From: Saccharothrix longispora
GTDB taxonomy: Bacteria > Actinomycetota > Actinomycetes > Mycobacteriales > Pseudonocardiaceae
Direction: 5' to 3'
Assembly: GCF_030852425.1 (NCBI RefSeq)
Contig: NZ_NSDM01000004.1
Coordinates: 62,001 to 126,000, forward strand
Length of the DNA stretch: 64,000 bases
Part shown: piece by piece, positions 15,881 to 25,577 of the stretch
Layout of the letters: each line of letters begins with the position of its first letter
Numbering within the stretch: position 1 is the first letter of the stretch
Translations under genes and position numbers: made by a program
Notes under the pieces: model-generated
What the model saw: only the letters and a program-made list of their open reading frames with translations
What the model was told of the DNA's origin: nothing
Databases searched by the model: none

Positions 15881-16075
15881 GCCGCCTCCCAATCGGTCGG
15901 GGTGCTCCGGCGGGCTCAGCGGAGGCCAACCGTGACACAGCGACCACATGCCCGCCAGCGTCCAAATCGGTGCTCTCTGTCACATGACGGTAACAATAAG
16001 CGACAAATCGCAGGTTGTGAGCCCGGCCACGTTCACGAGGGATGTTCACGCGGTGGGAGGTGGGACACTGCCCCC

Positions 16076-16852
16076 GTGATCGAGATCGACGACCCGGCGG
16101 ACCCGAGGCTGGACGACTTCCGGGACCTGTCGACGGCCGACCGCCGCCCGGACCGCCCGGGTGGGCGCGGCCTGGTGATCGCCGAGGGCGTGGTCGTCGT
16201 CGAACGGCTCCTCGCCTCGCCCTACCCGGTCCGCGCGCTGCTCGGCGTGCGTCGGCGCGTCGAAGCCCTCGGCGACCTCCCCGCCCCCGCGTACGTCACG
16301 TCCGCCGAGGTCATGGCCGAGGTGGTCGGCTTCCACCTCAACCGGGGCGTCCTCGCCGCCGCCGACCGCGCGCCGCGGCCCGCCCTGGCCGACCTGGCCG
16401 CCACCGCGACCCGGCTCGCCGTCCTCGAAGGCGTCGGCGACCACGAGAACCTGGGTTCGTTGTTCCGCAACGCCGCCGCGCTCGGCGTCGACGGCGTCGT
16501 CCTCGGCCCGGGGTGCAGCGACCCGCTGTACCGGCGCAGCGTCCGCGTTTCTATGGGGCACGTGCTGCGCGTGCCGTTCACGCACGCGCCCGACCTCGCC
16601 GACGGGCTGAACACCTTGCGGGACAACGGTTTCACGGTCGCCGCCCTCACTCCGCGCGCCGACGCGGTGAGCCTGGCCGACGCCGGGCTGCGCGGGCGCC
16701 GGGTCGCCGTGATGCTCGGTTCCGAGGGGCCGGGGCTCACCGACGAGGCCATCGCCGCGGCCGACGTCGCCGTGCGCATCCCCATGGCCGACGGCGTCGA
16801 CTCGCTCAACGTCGCGACCGCGGGCGCCATCGCCTTCTACGCCATCGCCTGA
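16076..16852 (+). CDS. SpoU/TrmH-family RNA 2'-O-methyltransferase
   Basis: 258 aa from GTG 16076. The N-terminal substrate-binding domain (LVIAEGVVVVERLL around 33-46) is followed by the trefoil-knot SPOUT domain with all three motifs: motif 1 EGVGDHENLGSLFRNAAALGVDGVVL (about 118-143), motif 2 VAVMLGSEGPGL (about 211-222), motif 3 IPMADGVDSLNVATAGAIAFY (about 235-255). These bind AdoMet and methylate ribose in rRNA or tRNA. The mycobacterial counterpart by position is Rv0881, annotated as an rRNA methyltransferase. The exact nucleotide target is not deducible. It has a GACACT hexamer 6 nt before the start, so a leaderless transcript is possible. Confidence 0.88.
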   Translation: MIEIDDPADPRLDDFRDLSTADRRPDRPGGRGLVIAEGVVVVERLLASPYPVRALLGVRRRVEALGDLPAPAYVTSAEVMAEVVGFHLNRGVLAAADRAPRPALADLAATATRLAVLEGVGDHENLGSLFRNAAALGVDGVVLGPGCSDPLYRRSVRVSMGHVLRVPFTHAPDLADGLNTLRDNGFTVAALTPRADAVSLADAGLRGRRVAVMLGSEGPGLTDEAIAAADVAVRIPMADGVDSLNVATAGAIAFYAIA

Positions 16853-16888
16853 AGCGCTACGTTGCTCTCCGAGCAGAGGAGGACGCAG

Positions 16889-17539
16889 GTGGAACTGCGG
16901 GTCCAGGACGGCCGCGCCGTGCTCGCGGGCAGCGACGACGCGGGTGAGCACGAGGTCGACCCCCACACCCTCCCGCTCGGCGCGGGACTGGCCGAGGCGC
17001 TGCACGAGTGGGCGAAGGTGGCCGACGCCGTGAGCCGCACCGACTCGCCCTCCGAGGGCGTCGCGGGCGCCCTGGTGACCAGGCGCGGCCACCAGTTGGC
17101 CGGTCGCCTGGCCGCCGACATGGGCTCACCGGTCCGCTACACCGACCCGGTGACGGGCGACGTGGTGACGGTCGACGTGCCGGCAGCCGAGGACGAGTCC
17201 CGACCCGACGAGCCCCGATCCGGCGAAACCCGGCCCGACGGACCGGACGAGGCCGCCGCCGAGGCCGGGCAGGCGCCGGAACCCACGCCGTGGGGCACCG
17301 GTCTCACCGTCAGCCTGATCACGGCGGCGGTCGTGACGTTCACCGTGTTCACGCTGTCGGTGGGGCTCGGCGAGACCAGCCAGTGGCTCGCGCTGCTGGC
17401 GAACGTCCTGGTGGTCGGCGGCATCTCCCCCTCGGTGTGGCTGGCGCGCAGGGTGCCCGTGTGGCGCTGGGTGGCCTACGGCGTCGTCGCGGGCGTCCTC
17501 GCCGCGTGGCTGTCGCTCCTGCTCAACGGCCTCCTCTGA
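16889..17539 (+). CDS. DUF2537 membrane protein
   Basis: 216 aa from GTG 16889, chosen because GAGGAGG lies 7-8 nt upstream. Residues 1 to about 120 are hydrophilic (ELRVQDGRAVLAGSDDAGEHEVDP, then an acidic Glu/Asp/Pro linker). Three C-terminal helices follow (LTVSLITAAVVTFTVFTLSVGL, LALLANVLVVGGISPSVWL, WVAYGVVAGVLAAWLSLLL). This matches the actinobacterial DUF2537 family, which has no assigned role. It lies 36 bp after the methyltransferase gene, as in mycobacteria (Rv0881-Rv0882, from memory). Confidence 0.8.
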   Translation: MELRVQDGRAVLAGSDDAGEHEVDPHTLPLGAGLAEALHEWAKVADAVSRTDSPSEGVAGALVTRRGHQLAGRLAADMGSPVRYTDPVTGDVVTVDVPAAEDESRPDEPRSGETRPDGPDEAAAEAGQAPEPTPWGTGLTVSLITAAVVTFTVFTLSVGLGETSQWLALLANVLVVGGISPSVWLARRVPVWRWVAYGVVAGVLAAWLSLLLNGLL

Positions 17540-17552
17540 CCACGCCCGGCCA

Positions 17553-17602
17553 CCCGGACGACAACCCGGACACCCGGACGGCGACCCGGACGCCCGGACG
17601 GC
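17553..17602. repeat. Short direct repeats between convergent genes
   Basis: CCCGGAC recurs about five times at roughly 10-12 bp spacing between the DUF2537 and ABC exporter stops. No hairpin is obvious. It may be slippage-generated. Confidence 0.6.
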
Positions 17603-17604
17603 GG

Positions 17605-19464
17605 TCAGGCCAGCGACTCCCGCCACGCGGTGTGCAGCGCCGCGAACCGCCCCTGCCCGCCGATCAGGTCCTTCGGCGTCCCGTCCTCCACGACGCGCCC
17701 GCCGTCGACCACCAGCACGCGGTCCGCGATGAGCACGGTCGACAGCCGGTGGGCGATGATGAACGCCGTCCGGTCCGCCAGCACGGTCTCCAGCGCGTCC
17801 TGCACCAGGCGCTCGGTGGGCACGTCCAGGCTGGACGTCGCCTCGTCGAGCACCAGCACCGCCGGGTCGGCCAGGAACGCCCGCGCGAACGCCACCATCT
17901 GCCGCTGCCCCGCGGACAGCCGCCCACCGCGCTTGCGCACGTCCGTGTCGTAGCCCTCGGGCAGGGCCCGGATGAACGCGTCCGCGCCCACCGCCCGCGC
18001 CGCCGCCTCCACCTCGGCCCGCGTCGCCGACGGCCGCCCGAGCGCGATGTTGTCCGCGACCGAGCCGTCGAACAGGAAGTTCTCCTGCGTCACCATGACC
18101 ACGGCGCGCCGCAGTTCGGCGTCCGCCACCGACCGCAGGTCCACCCCGTCCAACCGCACCGCGCCCGAGGTCGGGTCGTAGAACCGGGCCACCAGCTTCG
18201 CGATCGTCGACTTGCCCGCCCCGGTCGCGCCGACCAGCGCCACCGTCTGCCCGGCGGGCACGGTCAGGTCGAACGGGGGCAGCACCACCGGCGTGGTCTC
18301 CGAGTACCGGAACCCCACCCCGTCGAACCGCACCGCGCCCCGCACGTCACCCAGCGGCGCCGGGTCCTCGGGTTCGCGGACCGTCGGCTCCTCCTCCAGC
18401 AACCCGGAGATCTTCTCCAGCGCCGCCGTCGCCGACGCGTACGTGTTCGTGAACATCGCGAGCTGGTCGAACGGGTCGTAGAACCGCCGCACGTACAGCG
18501 TGAACGCGGCCAGCACGCCCAGCTCCAGCTGCCCGCCGGCCACCCGGAACGCGCCCCACGCCAGGATGATCGCCAACGACAGGTTGCCGATCACCCGGAC
18601 GAGCGATGTGAACGCCGCCATCACGCCCATCGCCTCGGTGTTCGCGTCGCGGAACCGGGCGTTCAGCGCGCCCATGATGCCCGCGTTGCGCTTCTCCCGG
18701 CGGAACGCCTGCACCGCGCGGATGCCGTTCATGGTCTCCACGAACTGCACGATGATCTGCGCGATGGCGCCCCGCGTGCTGCGGTAGGCGCGCGCCGAGC
18801 GGCGGCGGAACCAGCGGGTCAGCAGGTACAGCGGCACGAACCCGGACAGCACGACCAGCGCCAGCGGCAGGTCCAGGTACAACAGCACCACCGAGATGCC
18901 GACGACCGACAGCAGCGACGTGAGCAGGCCGTCCAGGCCCTCCTCCAGCAGGTCCTGCAACGAGTCGACGTCGCTGGTCGCGCGGGAGATGACCTTGCCG
19001 GACGTGTAGGTCTCGTGGAACGCCACGGACAGCCGCTGCGCCTGCCGGAAGATGCGCTCCCGCAGCACCAGCAGCACGTCCTGGCCGATGCGCCCGGTGA
19101 GCCGGACGAACGTGAACCGCAGCAGCGTCGCCACGAGCCCGCACGCCGCGTACCCGCCGACGCACCACGCCAGCACCGCCGGGCGCCCGTCGAGCGCCGC
19201 GGGCACACCCCGGTCGATGGCGGCGGCGATCAGCAGCGGCCCGGCCAGCGCGACCAGGTTCTCCACCACCACGATCACCAGCGCGAGCACCGCGGCCCGG
19301 CTGTGCGGTCGCAGCAGCTCGCCCAGCAGCCGCCGCGACCGGGCCTGGAGCAGCACGCCCGTGGCGTGGGTGAGCTCCTCGACGTCCTCGGCGGCCACGC
19401 CCCGCCAGTCCTGGCCCGACCGGGCGTCCTCGTCCCGCGGGATGCCCTCGACGACCGCGCTCAC
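17605..19464 (-). CDS. ABC exporter half-transporter, catalytic subunit
   Basis: 619 aa from GTG 19464, whose GTGA overlaps the upstream ABC gene stop. A hydrophilic N-terminal stretch of about 40 residues precedes six helices in ABC_membrane arrangement. The nucleotide-binding domain has Walker A GATGAGKST (about 412), signature altered to LSAGQ (about 516) and a full Walker B VLVLDEATSSLD with catalytic Glu (about 538), plus H loop IIAHRLST. Together with the upstream subunit this makes a heterodimeric multidrug or lipid exporter, similar in build to TM287/288 and Rv0194-type systems. Substrate unknown. Convergent with DUF2537. Confidence 0.88.
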   Translation of the reverse strand: MSAVVEGIPRDEDARSGQDWRGVAAEDVEELTHATGVLLQARSRRLLGELLRPHSRAAVLALVIVVVENLVALAGPLLIAAAIDRGVPAALDGRPAVLAWCVGGYAACGLVATLLRFTFVRLTGRIGQDVLLVLRERIFRQAQRLSVAFHETYTSGKVISRATSDVDSLQDLLEEGLDGLLTSLLSVVGISVVLLYLDLPLALVVLSGFVPLYLLTRWFRRRSARAYRSTRGAIAQIIVQFVETMNGIRAVQAFRREKRNAGIMGALNARFRDANTEAMGVMAAFTSLVRVIGNLSLAIILAWGAFRVAGGQLELGVLAAFTLYVRRFYDPFDQLAMFTNTYASATAALEKISGLLEEEPTVREPEDPAPLGDVRGAVRFDGVGFRYSETTPVVLPPFDLTVPAGQTVALVGATGAGKSTIAKLVARFYDPTSGAVRLDGVDLRSVADAELRRAVVMVTQENFLFDGSVADNIALGRPSATRAEVEAAARAVGADAFIRALPEGYDTDVRKRGGRLSAGQRQMVAFARAFLADPAVLVLDEATSSLDVPTERLVQDALETVLADRTAFIIAHRLSTVLIADRVLVVDGGRVVEDGTPKDLIGGQGRFAALHTAWRESLA

Positions 19465-21224
19465 ACCGCCACCCCCTCGTCCTCCATCGCGGACAACAGC
19501 TGCCGGTAGGCCTCGTTGTCCGCCAGCAGCTCGGTGTGCGCGCCGACCGCGGCGATCCGTCCGCCGACGATCATCGCGACCCGGTCGGCGAGCTGCACCG
19601 TGCTCGGCCGGTGCGCCACGACCAGCGCCGTCACGCCCTTCAGCACGCGCCGCAGCGCGGCCTCCACCTCGGCCTCGGTGTGCACGTCGAGCGCGGACAG
19701 CGGGTCGTCCAGCACCAGCACCGCGGGGTGCCCGACGACCGCGCGGGCCAGCGCCAACCGCTGCCGCTGGCCACCGGACAGCGACAGGCCCTGCTCGCCG
19801 ATGCGGGTGTCCGCGCCCCACGGCAGGGCGTCCACGAACTCCTCGGCCCGCGCCACCCGCAGCGCCTCCCGCACCCGCGCCTCGTCCACGCCCTCCCCGC
19901 CGAGCGCCACGTTCTCCGTGACGCTCGCCGAGAACAGGATCGGCTCCTCGAACGCCGTGCCGACCATCCGCCGCAGCTGCGCCAGGTCCAGGTCGCGCAC
20001 GTCCACGCCGTCCAGCGTGACCCGGCCGCGCGTGACGTCCGCCAGGCGCGGCACGAGCGCGGTGACCGTCGTCTTGCCGGACCCGGTCGCGCCGACCAGC
20101 GCCACCGTCTCGCCGGGCCGCACCTCCAGGTCGATCCCGCGCAGCACCTCGTCCTCCGCGCCGGGGTGCGCGAAGTGCACGCCCTCGAACCGCACGTGCC
20201 CGCGCACCGGGGTCGCCGGCGGCGTCGGGACGGCGGGGCCGCGCACGGTCACCGGCTCGTCCAGCACCTCGTAGAAGCGCTCCACCGCGGACGCGGTCGA
20301 GTTCGTCTCCGCCAGCAACCACCCGATCGAGTCGACCGGCCAGCGCAGGTAGGCGGTGAGCGTGACGGCGGCGACGAGCGTGCCCACGGTGGTCGTGCCG
20401 TCCGCGATGCCGACCGCGCCGAACGCGAGCTGCCCCGCGATGCTCAGCTCGGGCAGCACGATCAGCACCGCCCACAGCGCGGCGAACACCCGCACCTTCG
20501 CCAGCTCGGTGTCGCGCAGCTCGCGGGCCTGCCGCAGGAACCGCTTCGTCAGGTGCGGGCCGCGGCCGAACGCCTTGAGCACCCGGATGCCCAGCACCGA
20601 CTCCTCGACCACGGTGGTCAGGTCGCCGGACTGGTCCTGCGCCCGCCGCGCGACCACCTTGAACTTCGTCTCGAACAGGTACGACAGGGCCAGCAGCGGC
20701 AACGTGCAGGTCAGCGCGATCACGCCCAGCACCGGCGACAGCACGAACAGCACGCCCAGGCCGACCAGCACCACGAACGTGTTCACCACGAGGAACACCA
20801 TCGAGAAGCCGACGAACCGCCGGACCTGCGTCAGGTCGGTCGTGCCGCGCGACAGCAGCTGCCCCGACTGCCACCGGTCGTGGAACGACACCTGGAGGTC
20901 CTGGAGGTGGTGGTACAGGTCGGCGCGCATCCGCGCCTCGACGTCCGACGCCGGTCCGGCGATGAGCTTGCGGCGGGCGTAGAACAGGCCGGCCTCGGCG
21001 CACCCCAGCAGCACCACCACCGCCACGAGCAGCGGCAACGCGCCCAGGTCGCGGTCCGCGACGGGGCCGTCCACGATGCGCTGGGTGATCAGCGGTATGC
21101 CGAGGCCGCACAACATCGCGAGCGCGGTCGCCGCCGCGCTCAGCGCGATCGGCGTGCGCACGGGTGTGAGGTACGGCCACAGCCTGCGCAGAGTCGCGGC
21201 TGTGGAAGTACGTTCTTCCGACAC
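19461..21224 (-). CDS. ABC exporter half-transporter, degenerate-site subunit
   Basis: 587 aa from GTG 21224, preceded by GGAGGGGGACTC; frames extending further upstream overlap the divergent gene and lack a site. Six helices (residues about 25-310) and an NBD with Walker A GATGSGKTT (about 380), canonical signature LSGGQRQRL (about 482), but Walker B VLVLDDPLSALD (about 505), where the catalytic Glu is Asp. H loop VVAHRPST is intact. The composite ATP site formed by this Walker B and the partner's altered LSAGQ signature is thus predicted to be non-hydrolysing, the usual asymmetry of heterodimeric exporters. First gene of the two-gene operon. Confidence 0.88.
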   Translation of the reverse strand: MSEERTSTAATLRRLWPYLTPVRTPIALSAAATALAMLCGLGIPLITQRIVDGPVADRDLGALPLLVAVVVLLGCAEAGLFYARRKLIAGPASDVEARMRADLYHHLQDLQVSFHDRWQSGQLLSRGTTDLTQVRRFVGFSMVFLVVNTFVVLVGLGVLFVLSPVLGVIALTCTLPLLALSYLFETKFKVVARRAQDQSGDLTTVVEESVLGIRVLKAFGRGPHLTKRFLRQARELRDTELAKVRVFAALWAVLIVLPELSIAGQLAFGAVGIADGTTTVGTLVAAVTLTAYLRWPVDSIGWLLAETNSTASAVERFYEVLDEPVTVRGPAVPTPPATPVRGHVRFEGVHFAHPGAEDEVLRGIDLEVRPGETVALVGATGSGKTTVTALVPRLADVTRGRVTLDGVDVRDLDLAQLRRMVGTAFEEPILFSASVTENVALGGEGVDEARVREALRVARAEEFVDALPWGADTRIGEQGLSLSGGQRQRLALARAVVGHPAVLVLDDPLSALDVHTEAEVEAALRRVLKGVTALVVAHRPSTVQLADRVAMIVGGRIAAVGAHTELLADNEAYRQLLSAMEDEGVAV

Positions 21225-21339
21225 GAGTCCCCCTCCGGTCCACCCCGACGGTACGAAGGGGACCGACACTCGGCATCCTGTTTTCCGGGGCCGGCACCCC
21301 GGTGACGACCCTGCAAGCTCTACCGCGGTGGAGGTCAAG

Positions 21340-21567
21340 ATGGACATCCGGTTCCTGCGCGCCGAGCCGACCATGGCGCACCCGCGCGGCAGGCTGCTCG
21401 CCGTGCGCGGCGGCAGGCTGCACGTGTGGGCGCCCGACGGCTGGGACGTCGTCGGCGGCACCCGCCCCGAGGGGGCGCGCCCGATGAGCCGGGCCGAGGC
21501 CGAGGAGTGGTGCCGCGCGGAGGGCGTCGACGAGGCCGTGCTCGACACCGTCCCCCGACCGGTGTAG
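21340..21567 (+). CDS. Small hypothetical protein, 75 aa
   Basis: ATG 21340 sits 7 nt after GGTGGAGG. The sequence is compact and soluble: MDIRFLRAEPTMAHPRGRLL, then RGGRLHVWAPDGWDVVGG and an acidic helix SRAEAEEWCRAEGVDEAVL. I do not recognise a family. Divergent from the ABC exporter with 115 bp between starts, so it could share regulation with it. Confidence 0.65.
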   Translation: MDIRFLRAEPTMAHPRGRLLAVRGGRLHVWAPDGWDVVGGTRPEGARPMSRAEAEEWCRAEGVDEAVLDTVPRPV

Positions 21568-21597
21568 GCCCGGGGTGGGGCACTGCCCGGGTGGGCC

Positions 21598-22023
21598 CTA
21601 CTTGCGCCGGCGCAGCGCCGCGGGGGCCGTGAGCAGGCCCGCGAGGCCGTAGCTCGCCGCCGCGAGCAGGACGAGCACGGTCCACCGGTCGCCCAGCCCG
21701 GACCACTGCTCGGGCAGCTTGAAGTAGTGCGCGAGACCGAGCAGGACCGGCCCGATCAGCACGACCGGCCACACCGGGCGCACCGTGAGCAGCCACAGCA
21801 CCGGCCCGGCCAGCAACGCGCTGACCAGCAGCGCGATCGGCAGCCCGACGACGACGAGCAGGATGAACTCGCTCAACGTGGTCTCGTCGACGACCCGGTC
21901 GAGCACACCGGCGCGGTACGCCCAGACCCAGGCGATCAGCAGCACCGCGCCCACCACCGCCGACACGACCACGCGCAGCAGCACGGTGAACGCGGCGCGT
22001 CCCGCGGTCGAGGTCTCAGCCAC
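21598..22023 (-). CDS. Hypothetical four-helix membrane protein
   Basis: 141 aa from ATG 22023, overlapping the upstream gene end by 8 bp. Hydrophobic helices: LLRVVVSAVVGAVLLIAWVWAY, FILLVVVGLPIALLVSALLAG, VWPVVLIGPVLLGLAHYF, WTVLVLLAAASYGLAGLL; basic C terminus RRRK. No recognised family. Part of a three-gene run of small membrane proteins on this strand. Confidence 0.65.
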   Translation of the reverse strand: MAETSTAGRAAFTVLLRVVVSAVVGAVLLIAWVWAYRAGVLDRVVDETTLSEFILLVVVGLPIALLVSALLAGPVLWLLTVRPVWPVVLIGPVLLGLAHYFKLPEQWSGLGDRWTVLVLLAAASYGLAGLLTAPAALRRRK

Positions 22024-22390
22024 GCCGGGCAGTCTCGCGCACGTCGTGCCGCGCTGTCACCGGTGCGGCCAGCGCGAACCCGACCACCCCGGCCAGCAGC
22101 GCGCCCGCCGGCACGTTCACCCAGACGGTCATCAGCGTGAGCACGGCGGCGAACGTCACCCCGACGGCCGCGAACCCCAGGGGCCGCGCCTGCCGCGCCA
22201 CCGCGAGCACCAGCCACGACAGCAGCACCCCGACGAGCAGGCTCACCGGCATCGCCACCAGGCCCAGGCCCAGGCAGTCCCAGTCCTCCGTCGAGCACAC
22301 CACCCCGGCCGCGATGAACTCGCGCAGCCCCCACCAGGCCGCACCGAGCCCGGCCCCGACCGCGACACCGACGACCACCCGTCCCAGCAT
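22016..22390 (-). CDS. Hypothetical membrane protein with CxxEDxxC loop (paralogue 1)
   Basis: 124 aa from ATG 22390. Four predicted helices. After helix 1 there is a loop VCSTEDWDCLGLGLVAMPVS whose pattern (C-x-x-E-D-x-x-C, then Pro 9 residues after the second Cys) recurs in the next gene upstream (SCGDEDIGCGVLFALSIP). The two therefore look like diverged duplicates. The Cys pair on an outward loop may form a disulfide. Function unknown. Confidence 0.65.
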   Translation of the reverse strand: MLGRVVVGVAVGAGLGAAWWGLREFIAAGVVCSTEDWDCLGLGLVAMPVSLLVGVLLSWLVLAVARQARPLGFAAVGVTFAAVLTLMTVWVNVPAGALLAGVVGFALAAPVTARHDVRETARRG

Positions 22391-22428
22391 GTCCGCCGAG
22401 TACCCGCCCGCTCACCCGGGGGAAACCG

Positions 22429-22773
22429 TCAGCCGCCCAGCATGCCGCCGATCAGGAACGACACCGCGCCGATCAGCGCCAACCAGCCCGGCGTCGGCGA
22501 GTGCGACGCGGCGATCCACATCAGCAGCAGGCCCACGCCCCAGCAGCACGTCGCCGTCACGCCGGGCCGCGCGACCCGCAGCAGCCGCAGCACGCCCCAC
22601 ACCGCCGGCAGTGCCAGCAGCACCACCACCGGGATCGACAGCGCGAACAGGACGCCGCACCCGATGTCCTCGTCGCCGCACGAGGCGGCCGCGTCGACGT
22701 ACGCCCACACCGCCAGGCCGACCAGCAGCCCGACCGCACCCACCACGCCGTACCGTCGCGCCACGTCGCCCAT
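22429..22773 (-). CDS. Hypothetical membrane protein with CxxEDxxC loop (paralogue 2)
   Basis: 114 aa from ATG 22773. Helix 1 (VGAVGLLVGLAVWAYVDAAA) is followed by the loop SCGDEDIGCG and then three more helices (VLFALSIPVVVLLALPAVWGV, VTATCCWGVGLLLMWIAA, WLALIGAVSFLIGGML). It shares the Cys-pair loop and helix order with the gene at 22016-22390. It sits 38 bp upstream of that gene and just past the sepH terminator, so it probably has its own promoter. Confidence 0.65.
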   Translation of the reverse strand: MGDVARRYGVVGAVGLLVGLAVWAYVDAAASCGDEDIGCGVLFALSIPVVVLLALPAVWGVLRLLRVARPGVTATCCWGVGLLLMWIAASHSPTPGWLALIGAVSFLIGGMLGG

Positions 22774-22828
22774 GCGGGAATGGTCCCCTGCCGGTGGCCG
22801 CCCGGTCGTGAGTACTACTACGCGAAAA

Positions 22829-22857
22829 GGCCCCCCACCCGGCGGGTGGAGGGCCCT
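22829..22857 (-). terminator. Hairpin terminator of sepH
   Basis: GGCCCCCCACCC and GGGTGGAGGGCC form a stem (one mismatch) with a GGC loop just beyond the sepH stop, with an AAAAGG run at the 3' side on the + strand. Confidence 0.65.
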
Positions 22858-22868
22858 TCGACGCGATC

Positions 22869-23795
22869 TCAGCCCCGGTTGGAGCGGACGCCCAGCAGGA
22901 CGTCCTCCCACGACGGGACGATCGGGTGGTTCTTCTTGCCACCGCGCTTGGGCGGTGGCTCCTTGCGCGGCGGCTGCTTGGAACCGGCCGCGGGGGTCGG
23001 CTGCTGCTGCGCGGGGACCGGCGGGACAGGTTCCTCGGCCACGACGGGCTCCTCGACGACCGGCTCGGGCTCCGGCTCCCGCACGGGCGGCGGGGGCGGG
23101 GGTGCGACCGGGGTCGGCTCCTCGCGGGCGAGGATCTCCGGCTCCTGGCGGCGCTCCACCTCCAGCGCCTGGCGGGCCAGCGCCGTCACCGGGCGCAGGC
23201 TGCGCAGACCCCGGTTCGGGTTCGGGTCCATCAGGTCCACGGCGGCGTCGTCCAGCGCGGTCACCGTGCCGCCCTGCACACCCGGGTGGAACGCCCAGTG
23301 CGCACGGTTGTCCGAGCGGCCCGCCGTCCAGTGCAGCTGCACGACCCAGCGGCCGTCCTCGCCGCGCCACGAGTCCCAGCTCACGTCGGCGTAGTCCTGG
23401 CCGCGCAGGCCGAACGAGTGGGCGACGACCTCGCCGAGCGTCTGCACGTCCGGCCCGTCCTCGCGGACGGGGTGGGCGCGCTGCGCCAGGTCGGCCGTGC
23501 GGGACCGCTCCAGCAGCACAGGGTAGGCGAACCGCTCCACGCGGTGCTTCGGGATGCCGGCCGCCGAGGCGACCTGGTCCACCGACTCGCCGGCGCGGAT
23601 GCGGGCCTGGATCTCCCGCGGGCGCATCTGCGACTCGACCTCGATCTCGATCTGGCCGAGCCGGGTCAGGTCGCCGCGCGCGGCGGCGCGCAGGCGCTCG
23701 TCGGCGGGGAGCACGAAGCGCTCGCCGCGATCCGGGTCCTCCAAGATGACGGACTTGCCGTCGTCTTCGAGCCCGATGACTCGCAACGCTCGCAT
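22869..23795 (-). CDS. sepH: Septation protein SepH (DUF3071)
   Basis: 308 aa. Two ATGs are adjacent (23798 and 23795); I take the second because GGGAGG is 5 nt before it but only 2 nt before the first. The N-terminal DUF3071 domain starts RALRVIGLEDDGKSVILED, with a helix-turn-helix-like segment at about 55-92 (RPREIQARIRAGESVDQVAS, then AGIPKHRVERFA). A Pro/Glu-rich disordered linker (about 205-285) leads to the conserved C-terminal tail VPSWEDVLLG. SepH, studied in Streptomyces and mycobacteria (Rv0883c), binds FtsZ and promotes filament assembly at septa. Located next to serC as in mycobacteria. Its terminator is at 22829-22857. Confidence 0.93.
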   Translation of the reverse strand: MRALRVIGLEDDGKSVILEDPDRGERFVLPADERLRAAARGDLTRLGQIEIEVESQMRPREIQARIRAGESVDQVASAAGIPKHRVERFAYPVLLERSRTADLAQRAHPVREDGPDVQTLGEVVAHSFGLRGQDYADVSWDSWRGEDGRWVVQLHWTAGRSDNRAHWAFHPGVQGGTVTALDDAAVDLMDPNPNRGLRSLRPVTALARQALEVERRQEPEILAREEPTPVAPPPPPPVREPEPEPVVEEPVVAEEPVPPVPAQQQPTPAAGSKQPPRKEPPPKRGGKKNHPIVPSWEDVLLGVRSNRG

Positions 23796-23999
23796 CATGG
23801 CCTCCCGGATGACTCACCTCGCCGACTGCTGACGTTAATCCGGCGTGCCGCCTTGACGCCGGAGGCTCGCCGTGCCCATCGATATCTTCGTGTGATCTTG
23901 CCGTATGTCGTCCGTGTCCGCACGTCCGTTACGACACACGTGCCCTGTTCAGGGTGCCCGATCGAACGCCTGATGGACACCCCCGGGCACGAGAAAGCC

Positions 24000-24037
24000 C
24001 GAACGGCCGGCCACCCGCGGGGGTGGCCGGCCGTTCG
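24000..24037 (-). terminator. Hairpin terminator of serC
   Basis: CGAACGGCCGGCCACCC and GGGTGGCCGGCCGTTCG form a near-perfect 16-17-bp stem 12 bp beyond the serC stop. Confidence 0.8.
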
Positions 24038-24048
24038 GGGAACCGTCG

Positions 24049-25574
<1,526 letters not shown>

Positions 25575-25577
<3 letters not shown>

